DNA from: JBNLBS01 sp050303415
GTDB lineage: Bacteria > Pseudomonadota > Gammaproteobacteria > Methylococcales > Methylomonadaceae
Direction: 5' to 3'
Length of the DNA stretch: 64,000 bases
Assembly: GCA_050303415.1 (NCBI GenBank)
Contig: JBNLBS010000004.1
Location: 124,001 to 188,000, forward strand
Under the pieces are notes generated by a model, which was given only the letters and a program-made list of their open reading frames with translations, was not told where the DNA came from and searched no databases. A program made the translations under genes and the position numbers. Of this stretch, positions 18,625 through 26,519 are shown piece by piece (the stretch's first letter is position 1; the number at the start of each line of letters is the position of its first letter).

Positions 18625-18740
18625 CCCGTAGGCCGGAATAAGTCCATTCGAGCAACGCGGAGAATAAATGTTTTCGGCAAATACCGCATAATAGCCAAAT
18701 ATTTGCCGGAAACGCTTAAAGCTTATTCAGGCCTACAGGG
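18625..18740. repeat. Nested inverted-repeat (REP/MITE-like) element
   Basis: The ends CCCGTAGGCCGGAATAAG (18625-18642) and CTTATTCAGGCCTACAGGG (18722-18740) are near-perfect inverted repeats. Within, TTTTCGGCAAATA (18670-18682) and TATTTGCCGGAAA (18699-18712 region) form a second inverted pair. A degenerate half copy sits at 13791-13832. No transposase is encoded, so it is a non-autonomous palindromic repeat. Confidence 0.65.
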
Positions 18741-18803
18741 CTACATTGGCGGCAATTACAACTAATCAGATGGGGGTTTATTGAGTTTGATTGCCTTCGT
18801 TTA

Positions 18804-18829
18804 CCCGGATTCCGCATGCGGCATCCGGG
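18804..18829. repeat. GC-rich palindrome (REP-like)
   Basis: CCCGGATTCCGCA followed by TGCGGCATCCGGG: a 26-base near-perfect palindrome, followed by GCTACAAG. It sits just downstream of the thioredoxin-like gene and may also help end its transcript, but lacks a U tract. Confidence 0.6.
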
Positions 18830-18856
18830 CTACAAGACAAGACAACCAAACCAGTC

Positions 18857-19414
18857 CTATTTCCATTTAATGTTACAACCAATGCTGGGTATTTGCTCAT
18901 CATTGATCGGTTCACCGGCCAGCAGCGCATCCAGGGCATGTCGCAGATCGGCACCTGTAAGAGGTTCTTGATTCTTAGGTGTAGCGGCATCCAGACGGCC
19001 GCGGTAAACGCAGGCCAAGTCTGCATCAAACAGGTAAATATCCGGAGTGCAGGCAGCCTGATAGGCTTTGGCCACTTCCTGTGTTTCATCATATAGATAA
19101 GCCGCAAACGGATTACCCCACTCTGCCATCAACTGTTGCATTTTATCCGGGGCATCCTGGGGATAATTTTCAATATCATTGGAACTGATCGCGATGGTAT
19201 TGATCCTTTTTAATGCATAATGTTTGGCAATATCAATCAGCTGATCCTTAATGTGAATCACATAAGGGCAATGGTTACAGATAAACATGACCACCGTTCC
19301 ATTGTCCCCCTGCAGGCTTTGCAAACTACACATAGCGCCGCTTACGCTATCGGGCAGGTTAAAATCCGGTGCTATCGTACCCAAAGGCATCATATTTGAA
19401 GGTGTGGCAGCCAT
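18857..19414 (-). CDS. Thioredoxin-family protein (AhpC/TSA-like redoxin)
   Basis: 185 residues with APDFNLPD near the N-terminus, the redox motif CNHCPYV (a CxxC, about residues 46-49) and ACTPDIYLFD with the cis-proline. This is the cytosolic thioredoxin-like family typically annotated only as redoxin. There is no signal peptide. Role: thiol peroxidase or reductase, substrate unknown. The region downstream carries a GC-rich palindrome. Confidence 0.82.
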   Translation of the reverse strand: MAATPSNMMPLGTIAPDFNLPDSVSGAMCSLQSLQGDNGTVVMFICNHCPYVIHIKDQLIDIAKHYALKRINTIAISSNDIENYPQDAPDKMQQLMAEWGNPFAAYLYDETQEVAKAYQAACTPDIYLFDADLACVYRGRLDAATPKNQEPLTGADLRHALDALLAGEPINDEQIPSIGCNIKWK

Positions 19415-19525
19415 TTATCCTCCTTTAAAAAAACATTTTATCAAAACAATGATGAGCATTATAAAATCACTCGTCGAATGTAGCAGGTAAACTACAGACT
19501 ATTACCTTACTGTTCAACAGATTGG

Positions 19526-19933
19526 TTATTGGCAGGGACCAATATAACGACCATTCATTTTGGTGGTCATCTGCATAGCCCCCATCGAGGAATTCGGCAT
19601 ATTCATCACAAACTTCCCATCAAAGGATTCGTCAGCATAAGTCATTTTACCCTGCCCGGTCATTTCCCCCTGCTCCGTTTGACAACTGACAGTCCAGCTA
19701 ACCGTATTGCCGCTGACTTGATGATCGACTGAGCACGTATTCTGCCCATTGGTATCGGGCACCATATTGGCCTGGGTAAGACATTGCTTGATCGTTGTTG
19801 CAGGAACAGTCATGGGCATATTCGGCATATCCATTTTTGAGGTAATCTCCCATAAACCTTCTTTAAAATCAGGTCCGGCAAACACGCTCTGACTGGTTAA
19901 AACTAAAATTATTGTTACGATTAACTTTCTCAT
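19526..19933 (-). CDS. DUF3617-family periplasmic protein
   Basis: 135 residues with a clear signal peptide (MRKLIVTIILVLTSQSVFA). The mature part has FKEGLWEITSKMDMP, four cysteines (QCL, TCSV, SCQT, GPCQ) probably forming two disulfides, and the pattern GKMTYADESFDGKF. This matches the DUF3617 family, widespread in proteobacteria and without known function. Methionine-rich runs (MDMPNMPMTVP, MNMPNSSMGAMQM) stand out and could bind copper, but this is only a thought. Confidence 0.75.
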   Translation of the reverse strand: MRKLIVTIILVLTSQSVFAGPDFKEGLWEITSKMDMPNMPMTVPATTIKQCLTQANMVPDTNGQNTCSVDHQVSGNTVSWTVSCQTEQGEMTGQGKMTYADESFDGKFVMNMPNSSMGAMQMTTKMNGRYIGPCQ

Positions 19934-19987
19934 TTACTTCACCTTATTCAATAATTTAAATCAAATATACACTCAGAGTTTAGTCTG

Positions 19988-20311
19988 CTAATAGTGAATC
20001 GCCAACCAAACGGTTTCCATATCTGCCTGAGTCCATTTAACTTTATGTCTGGTATGAGCCGGGATATTTAGGTGACTACCCACAGCTAAATGAAACTCCT
20101 GGCCATCTGCGAATTCAATTATCGCAGCACCTTTCAGCACTATAACCCATTCATCCTGTTGTTGATCGTACCAGCCGGTTTTTGGCGAGGTGTGACCTTT
20201 GGATATGATTCGCTCTATTTTTACATTATCCTTTTCTGCCAACACATCAAAAAACTCTTGATCCAGTCTGGCCGGGATTGATTCAAAAATATTGCTCTGT
20301 TTAATTGTCAT
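19988..20311 (-). CDS. Small cupin-domain protein
   Basis: 107 residues with a single cupin barrel: GWYDQQQDEWVIVLKGAAIIEFADG (motif 1) and HLNIPAHTRHKVKWTQ (motif 2). Metal-binding histidines are retained in motif 2 only, so activity is uncertain. Its ATG overlaps the stop of the adenylyl cyclase gene as ATGA, which couples translation of the two. Function unknown. Confidence 0.78.
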   Translation of the reverse strand: MTIKQSNIFESIPARLDQEFFDVLAEKDNVKIERIISKGHTSPKTGWYDQQQDEWVIVLKGAAIIEFADGQEFHLAVGSHLNIPAHTRHKVKWTQADMETVWLAIHY

Positions 20312-21549
20312 AGGTTTTTTTTAGCTTTTAGCAAATATACCGACATATCCCCTTTGCCCTTAACCGGAATTAAGCCGCGGGCTTCAAAAAAATATTGTTT
20401 TTTTAATAACTGATAGGTTGATTCCGACACCTGAATTTCTCCCGGGACACCATGAGACTCCATTCGGCTGGCTACATTAACGGTATCCCCCCAAATATCG
20501 TAAACAAATTTCTTAATACCGATCACACCGGCAATGACAGATCCGGTATGAATACCGATCCGTACATTAAACTGTTCCTGATGCTTAAAGTTATATTCTG
20601 ACATTTGTGTGCGCATGGCTAAGGCTAAATCGGCAACGTATTGGGCATGATTTTCCATCTCAACGGGCAGGCCACCTGCAACCATATAAGCATCGCCGAT
20701 GGTTTTAATTTTTTCCAGGCCAAAATGCTCGGTTAAATCGTCAAAGATTGAAAAAATCTCATTTAAACACTCAACCAATTTATCCGGCGCCATTTTTTCG
20801 GATAATTGGGTAAATCCAACAATGTCGGCAAATAAAATTGTCGTGGCATCAAACCTGTCAGCAATAATCTCAGGCTCTTGCTTTAATCTTTTTACGATGC
20901 TTTCAGGTAAGATATTGTGCAGCAAGCTGTCGGAATATTTGCGCTCCAATGCTAATAAATTCTCAGCACGTTTATAATGCCCTGATATGTGGTAACAAAA
21001 ACCAACGACAAAAAATAATTTGCCGATATTAAAAATCAGTTTAAACAGCTCTTGCAAATGTTCAGGAACATCCAACAGTGCGTTAAGGCCCAGATAAAAA
21101 CCGATCTCAAATCCAATAAAGGATAAAGCAGAAAGGATAATAACGGCGATTTGATAATTTTTTTCGTCTACCGGATAAATGAAAAATGCCGCGCCGATGA
21201 TCAGGATAAAATAATCATGTGCGCTAACACCTTCCCCCAATAAAACCACATAAACACTGATAAAAAACAACGCCGATAAATTAAACAGTAATCTGGCCGC
21301 TAGAAAATGATGTCTATAGTTAAGCCCTAACACGGAAAAAAACAAAACCGCATTGACAGCAACGGCAAACATTAAGTGTTTGGTTAAAGGATAAAAAGGC
21401 AGCTCTATAAAAAAATAGACCAGGGAAAACAAACCGCTAAAAGCGGCGAAAGCATTCAACAGTTTGATATGTTTAATTTCAAACTCTTCCTGGTCCGAGG
21501 AAACACCTAAGGCCAATAATTGTTGCCAGTGTTCATTGATTGTAAACAT
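20308..21549 (-). CDS. Membrane-bound class III adenylyl cyclase
   Basis: 413 residues. About six hydrophobic segments (residues 30-185) form a membrane domain, followed by a short helical linker (RAENLLALERKYSDSLLHNILPESIVKRL, like a signalling helix) and a cyclase catalytic domain. Metal aspartates are in FADIVGFT and KTIGDAYM; the purine-specifying Lys (EKIKTIGD) and Asp (VYDIWGDTVNVASRM) are those of adenylyl, not guanylyl, cyclases, and the Asn/Arg of NVASRM are intact. It makes cAMP at the inner membrane. It is followed with a 4-base overlap by a cupin gene. Confidence 0.87.
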   Translation of the reverse strand: MFTINEHWQQLLALGVSSDQEEFEIKHIKLLNAFAAFSGLFSLVYFFIELPFYPLTKHLMFAVAVNAVLFFSVLGLNYRHHFLAARLLFNLSALFFISVYVVLLGEGVSAHDYFILIIGAAFFIYPVDEKNYQIAVIILSALSFIGFEIGFYLGLNALLDVPEHLQELFKLIFNIGKLFFVVGFCYHISGHYKRAENLLALERKYSDSLLHNILPESIVKRLKQEPEIIADRFDATTILFADIVGFTQLSEKMAPDKLVECLNEIFSIFDDLTEHFGLEKIKTIGDAYMVAGGLPVEMENHAQYVADLALAMRTQMSEYNFKHQEQFNVRIGIHTGSVIAGVIGIKKFVYDIWGDTVNVASRMESHGVPGEIQVSESTYQLLKKQYFFEARGLIPVKGKGDMSVYLLKAKKNL

Positions 21550-21756
21550 TTACTATACCTAGGTTATTACTTCAAACCGACACTTTGCTGCCGTAGGCTT
21601 GGATATTTATTTACTACAGAATACGCTTTGCTGTATTGATGATCATAAATAGAAAATTGACACGCTGCTAATTCTTTTGTCATCTATACACGAAAAGAGT
21701 ATCTTGTATTAGGATTTAGGACAGAAATAACAATATCTAATAACTGGAGATGATTA

Positions 21757-21999
21757 ATGAGTCGAATTAATGTTACGAATGTTGGGGCACCGGATCCTGA
21801 ACTGGAAACCTCTCCGATCATTGATGAATTCGATGAACGTGTCGATACTGTCAAATTACAACAACCGGGAGAACCTGTCTGTCTTTTTAATGGCAAAAGC
21901 TTTAAACATAATGAACAGGTCTGCAGTGGCGATGTTTTATTGTATTGTGATTACGGCGCATGGATTAAAAAGGGCTCCTGTGATCCCGATAATCCCTAA
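21757..21999 (+). CDS. Small four-cysteine protein
   Basis: 80 residues with GGAG well placed before the ATG. The first half is acidic and without signal peptide; the second half has the pattern VCLFNGKSF...VCSGDVLLYC...GAWIKKGSC, four cysteines spaced like short disulfide-rich domains such as DUF1496. The family could not be fixed. The gene lies alone between a divergent cyclase and a convergent transporter component. Confidence 0.6.
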   Translation: MSRINVTNVGAPDPELETSPIIDEFDERVDTVKLQQPGEPVCLFNGKSFKHNEQVCSGDVLLYCDYGAWIKKGSCDPDNP

Positions 22000-22119
22000 T
22001 ATCAGCCCGAAGCAAATAACACATACGTATTTTAAGCAGAAAGCACTGATCGAATCGATTTTTTTGACGTCAATATAAAACATTCAGTGCAATAGCTTTA
22101 AATAATCCTAATCAACTCA

Positions 22120-24306
22120 TTACACCTTATCGACCGCCGCCTTCATTCGCTGTCGATAAGCAATCACACCCGGTATTGTCAGGCCAAGCAGAATCAAAAC
22201 GATGACAATTAACGGCCAAAATACCGGCTTATTCCATTCCGCTCTTTTTTCCGCCCGGCTTCGGTCGTCTATACGGGTATATTTTAGCCGGTTGTTTGCC
22301 ATCAGATTGGATTTAAGATTTTTATACCAGCCATGATACAAGGCAAAATTTTTCGGATGAAAACCGAATATCCACGGAGCATCATGGCGGACGATTTTCT
22401 GCATTTTCTGGATAATTTGATAACGCTCTGGACTATTGTCCATATTGCGCATTTGTTCAAATAAGCGATCAAACTCTTTATTTTCATAATTCACTGCATT
22501 TTCGCCGCCATGTTCAACCTTGCCGTTCTGGCTATAGAGCAGAAAGAAGAAGTTTTCCGGATCCGGATAATCGGCATTCCAGCCCCAGATAAACAACTGG
22601 GCATTGCCGGTACGCATTTTTTGCTGAAAGCGATTGTAATCTGTCCCCCTGACCACCAGTTTAATACCCAGTTTGGCAAATTGTTTTCGATACCAGTTTA
22701 AACGCGGGCGATCATCGATACTGACGGAGGTGGTATCAAAGTATAAGATCAACGCTTCGCCTGTTTTGGGATCTATACCATTGTGGTAGCCCGCTTCAGT
22801 CATTAGCTGCCTGGCATCCGATAGCTTTTTACGTTGCGCCTGGCCTTGTTGCCAGTTATAAACATAAGGATTAATACCTGCCTCGCCTTCAACATGACCA
22901 TAGATACCGGGCGGCAGCAAGCCTTGTGCTGCCAATGCCCGGCCATTCATAAAAATAGAAATAAACTCTTCATAATCGATAGCGATGGATATTGCCTGAC
23001 GCAGTTTCCGTGCCTGCTCGCTATCGCCGCCAACCACATCATCCAGCATATTGAAGCCCATATAAAAAATAGAGCTTGCGACTGCGGTTTGAAGCTGTAT
23101 CCCCTTATCTTTCATGCCCTGAGTTAAACTGACTTCGCCGGCACCGGTAAACTGAACCGCCTGGTCAAAGCTGTCGGAGGCTATGCCGGAAGCATCATAA
23201 TAACCCTGTAGAAACTTGTTCCAGTAGGGTATGCTTTCTTTTTCCAGGGTATATACCACTTTGTCGATAAACGGCAACTGTTTACCGGCATCAGCCAGTA
23301 AGCCTTGTTCTTTATCCGTTTGTTCACCTTGCCGTGGATAAAACTCGGCATGAAAATTAGGGTTTCTTTCCATAACCATGCGCCGATTAGGATTATTTTC
23401 CGTTAATTGATAAGGTCCTGTACCGATTGGATACCAATCCAGTGTAATATTTTTGTCTTTCAACCCTTGCTGACTATAAAAGCGATCGGCCTCCCAGGGC
23501 ATGGGAGCAAAAAACGGCATTGCCAGCCAGAACTTGAATTGCGGGTATTTACCCTTGATTCTTATCCTATATTGATATCGCCCCAGAGTTTCCAGTCCGG
23601 TGACAGCAATGCGTTTAAAATCTTTAACCGGTTTTTCTTTTAATTGCCGGGCAAAATCATCAAGCCCAACAATATAATGTTTCATAATTTCCGCAACCGG
23701 CGAATGAATTTTTGGATTTGCCAACCGTTTAATCTGGTAAAGGTAATCTTCGGCTATCAGTTCCCTTGTTCCTGTTTCGGTAAAATCTGACAGCGTTTCT
23801 ATAGCTTGTAACTGGGATGCAGTTAATTGGTGATACAAAAAATCACCTTGGGCATTTTTCGCCAGCGCAGGATGTGGCTGGTACTTAATCCCGCTTTGTA
23901 TTTGAATTATATAATCGGTATACGCGATATCTTTAATGTCGGCATCCGGAGCAAGTGGTTTGGCATTCGCATCAAGGTACTGGACTGCAGGCATATTTGT
24001 TGCTGTCAATGGAATCAACTGATAAGGCCGTTTTAAATAATGATATTGAAATGGCGGTTCGTAGATTTGTCCGATAAAGCTATATTCATTCGCACTGTAT
24101 GAAACAGCCGGATCCAAATGCTTGGGCCGTTCAGAAAAAGAAGAATACAGCACCGACTGCTGAAAGTTGCCCTTGGCATAGGGATTATTCAGCTGCATAT
24201 TATCGCAAGCCGGTAAAATACATATCAGCAGTAACTGAAATGCGCGGTATATGATCTGTTTTGTTATTTTCACTGACAAAATACTGGACATCAATAATAG
24301 GGTCAT
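22120..24306 (-). CDS. Peptide/oligopeptide-type ABC substrate-binding lipoprotein (SBP_bac_5) with C-terminal membrane anchor
   Basis: 728 residues, longer than usual (520-620). A signal-like N-terminus ends in ILPAC (Cys34), a slightly unusual lipobox. The family-5 core is visible in HLDPAVSYSANEYSFIGQIYEPPF, YPIGTGPYQLTENNPNRRMVMERN and FIWGWNADYPDPENFFFLLYS. The end (FWPLIVIVLILLGLTIPGVIAYRQRMK) is a membrane helix, rare for this family. No permease or ATPase gene is adjacent, so it is an orphan. Substrate unknown. Confidence 0.82.
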   Translation of the reverse strand: MTLLLMSSILSVKITKQIIYRAFQLLLICILPACDNMQLNNPYAKGNFQQSVLYSSFSERPKHLDPAVSYSANEYSFIGQIYEPPFQYHYLKRPYQLIPLTATNMPAVQYLDANAKPLAPDADIKDIAYTDYIIQIQSGIKYQPHPALAKNAQGDFLYHQLTASQLQAIETLSDFTETGTRELIAEDYLYQIKRLANPKIHSPVAEIMKHYIVGLDDFARQLKEKPVKDFKRIAVTGLETLGRYQYRIRIKGKYPQFKFWLAMPFFAPMPWEADRFYSQQGLKDKNITLDWYPIGTGPYQLTENNPNRRMVMERNPNFHAEFYPRQGEQTDKEQGLLADAGKQLPFIDKVVYTLEKESIPYWNKFLQGYYDASGIASDSFDQAVQFTGAGEVSLTQGMKDKGIQLQTAVASSIFYMGFNMLDDVVGGDSEQARKLRQAISIAIDYEEFISIFMNGRALAAQGLLPPGIYGHVEGEAGINPYVYNWQQGQAQRKKLSDARQLMTEAGYHNGIDPKTGEALILYFDTTSVSIDDRPRLNWYRKQFAKLGIKLVVRGTDYNRFQQKMRTGNAQLFIWGWNADYPDPENFFFLLYSQNGKVEHGGENAVNYENKEFDRLFEQMRNMDNSPERYQIIQKMQKIVRHDAPWIFGFHPKNFALYHGWYKNLKSNLMANNRLKYTRIDDRSRAEKRAEWNKPVFWPLIVIVLILLGLTIPGVIAYRQRMKAAVDKV

Positions 24307-24350
24307 AGATACTTATTCTATTCTATCAACAATTACTCGTGGAGATACTA

Positions 24351-25133
24351 ATGGGTTTTATGCAAGGCAAGCGCGTTTTAATCGTCGGCTTGGCAAGTAA
24401 TCGTTCAATTGCATGGGGAATCGCCCAGGCTATGCACCGTGAAGGCGCTGAATTAGCTTTTACCTTTCAAAATGAAAAATTACAAGGCCGTGTAGAAACA
24501 ATGGCGGCTGAATGCGGTTCCAACATCACTGTGGAACTGGATGTCAGCAGTGACGAACAAATCAACAACGTGTTTACCGAACTGGGTAAACATTGGGACG
24601 GTTTGGATTGTATTGTGCATTCGGTGGCTTTTGCTCCGCGTGAAGCGCTGGATGGTGATTATGTTGAGGCCACCACCCGAGATAACTTCGCTATCGCACA
24701 TGATATCAGTTCATACAGTTTTACCGCCCTGGCCAAAGCCGGCCGCGATATGATGAAAGGCCGCAATGGTTCTTTATTAACCTTAAGCTACTTGGGTGCG
24801 GAAAGAGCCATCCCTAATTACAATGTAATGGGTGTTGCCAAAGCCAGCCTGGAAGCCAATGTCCGTTATATGGCCGTTGCTTTAGGTGCCGAAGGCACGC
24901 GGGTTAATGCTATTTCTGCTGGGCCGATCAAAACCCTGGCCTCAGCCGGTATCAACAATTTTAAAACCATGCTCAGCAAAGCTTCCGATACTGCGCCATT
25001 ACACAGAAATGTCAGCATTGAAGAAGTAGGCAATGCCGCAGCATTTATGTGCTCGGACTTGGCCTCAGGTATTACCGGTGAAATTACTTATGTCGATTGC
25101 GGTTATAACATAGCCGGTTTAGCAGCTGGTTAA
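24351..25133 (+). CDS. fabI: Enoyl-[acyl-carrier-protein] reductase (NADH)
   Basis: 260 residues with the FabI N-terminal [13 protein letters not shown] nucleotide motif and the catalytic set Tyr147, Tyr157 and Lys164 (YxxxxxxK). It carries out the last reduction of fatty-acid elongation in the cytosol. The ATG at 24351 follows GGAG; an upstream in-frame GTG (24339) has no ribosome site. In many gammaproteobacteria fabI follows ppiD; here a barrel protein lies between. A strong terminator follows. Confidence 0.95.
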   Translation: MGFMQGKRVLIVGLASNRSIAWGIAQAMHREGAELAFTFQNEKLQGRVETMAAECGSNITVELDVSSDEQINNVFTELGKHWDGLDCIVHSVAFAPREALDGDYVEATTRDNFAIAHDISSYSFTALAKAGRDMMKGRNGSLLTLSYLGAERAIPNYNVMGVAKASLEANVRYMAVALGAEGTRVNAISAGPIKTLASAGINNFKTMLSKASDTAPLHRNVSIEEVGNAAAFMCSDLASGITGEITYVDCGYNIAGLAAG

Positions 25134-25149
25134 AGCTGAATCAATACAA

Positions 25150-25177
25150 AAAAAAGGGGCCAACCGGCCCCTTTTTT
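25150..25177. terminator. Bidirectional terminator after fabI
   Basis: A run, GGGGCC (25156-25161), AACC loop, GGCCCC (25166-25171), T run. It is symmetric and lies between convergent fabI and the barrel gene, so it serves both. Confidence 0.9.
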
Positions 25178-25181
25178 AAAA

Positions 25182-26477
25182 CTAAAAATCCATTCTTACA
25201 TTTAAACTGCCGGTAATGATATCCCTGTCCTCATCATTTAAATCAGCCTGCACTTTTCCACCCAAAGTAAACCCATCATAAACAGGATAATCAAAACCGC
25301 CGCGCATATATGCGATACCGTCGTGTTCTATGGCACCTTGAAAACTCTCTTCCTTGTCACGATATTCATATAGTCCGCCAACATAGGTGATCAATCCGTT
25401 ATCAAATCGATACCCCAGCTCCAAATCGCCCAGCCAAACCAGTTCGTCGGAACTATCATCAACATCTCCGACAGAAGTAATAATTGAATGATGAAAACGA
25501 CTGCCAAAGCGTGCTTTAGTGATAAAACGTTGATCCCAGATTTTATAAAAATTCAGATTGCCTTCAAAAGTATAGTCGTGTACCTCAATATCATCACCGC
25601 TATGTTCATTGGTTACCAGGCTATAGTTATAACCAGCCAGACCGGAAGCAAACATAAAGTCGGTTAGCTGATAGGCACCATATGGTGTAATACCAATCAC
25701 ATGGGAATTAGAGTCAGATCCCGTCTGTTCAGTTTCACTATAAGCATAGGTAAATGCGGAACCTAAAAAGGCATTCCCTATTCGCTTATCTATACCGCCG
25801 ACAAATTGATAAATATCAGTATCAAAATGCGCAAGATTGGAACCATCTTCGTGAATTTCACTGATTGATGTAGTTCCCCAAAATGCATCAAGGAGGTGTC
25901 GATTATCAGATGAAGCTCCCTCTTTAGGTTCATCTAACTTGTCCAGATCAGGCATTTGAAAAAAAGCATTACTGACCTCAGTTGCCAAATGCTGAGAAAT
26001 CAGACTATTCGTAATACGTACAATTTGCCGGCTTTGCTGGACTTGAGCAGTAGCCAGCGCACCGGTACCGCTTCCTGTCGCAGTAAAGGAACCGGACCCC
26101 GAGCACCCCCTATCCCCAGGAACACTAATCACCCAGTTTGCAGTCCAAACATTTCCAGAAATTGTGCCGGTAAAGCTTCCTTGTTCACCATTTCCCGCTT
26201 TGTACTTACCCGAAAAACTGCCGTTGTCGGATAAAGTTCCGGTAAATGTACCACCGCCCGGGCCAAAATCCGTACCGCTGACAATTGAACCGTCCTGCTT
26301 GTCGATAATCAGATTGACGGCATTGGAATGAATACCGTTATCCTGAGGCAGGAAGCAACTGTTGAAATTACCGGTATTGGTTCCGGAATACGTGCCCAAA
26401 ACATTGGGTACGGCTGCGCTTACCCCGAACGAACCCAGCAGCAATATAATAAATACAGTATTTTTTAAAGAGTTCAT
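25182..26477 (-). CDS. Outer-membrane autotransporter-like beta-barrel protein
   Basis: 431 residues with a signal peptide (cut after GVSA). Residues 25-135 are a Gly/Ser/Thr-rich beta passenger (repeated FTGT-like motifs, two cysteines FNSCF and RGCSG). From about residue 170 on is a beta-barrel of alternating aromatic strands that ends in a C-terminal Phe (NVRMDF), the BAM recognition signal. It resembles the autotransporter barrel domain in size. Passenger function is unknown. Confidence 0.72.
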   Translation of the reverse strand: MNSLKNTVFIILLLGSFGVSAAVPNVLGTYSGTNTGNFNSCFLPQDNGIHSNAVNLIIDKQDGSIVSGTDFGPGGGTFTGTLSDNGSFSGKYKAGNGEQGSFTGTISGNVWTANWVISVPGDRGCSGSGSFTATGSGTGALATAQVQQSRQIVRITNSLISQHLATEVSNAFFQMPDLDKLDEPKEGASSDNRHLLDAFWGTTSISEIHEDGSNLAHFDTDIYQFVGGIDKRIGNAFLGSAFTYAYSETEQTGSDSNSHVIGITPYGAYQLTDFMFASGLAGYNYSLVTNEHSGDDIEVHDYTFEGNLNFYKIWDQRFITKARFGSRFHHSIITSVGDVDDSSDELVWLGDLELGYRFDNGLITYVGGLYEYRDKEESFQGAIEHDGIAYMRGGFDYPVYDGFTLGGKVQADLNDEDRDIITGSLNVRMDF

Positions 26478-26494
26478 AAATTCAAGATATAAAA

Positions 26495-26515
26495 AAGGGA
26501 GGTCGAACCTCCCTT
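26495..26515 (-). terminator. Terminator downstream of ppiD
   Basis: Stem AAGGGAGGT/ACCTCCCTT with CGA loop; read on the minus strand it is followed by six T residues. It lies five bases after the ppiD stop, at the start of the barrel gene region. Confidence 0.85.
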
Positions 26516-26519
26516 CTAA

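Larger units (their letters stand above)
18224..18856. other. Intergenic region with palindromic repeats
   Basis: About 630 bases upstream of the protease gene with no gene. It carries the nested inverted-repeat element (18625-18740) and a GC-rich palindrome (18804-18829), described separately. The rest is AT-rich. Confidence 0.55.
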
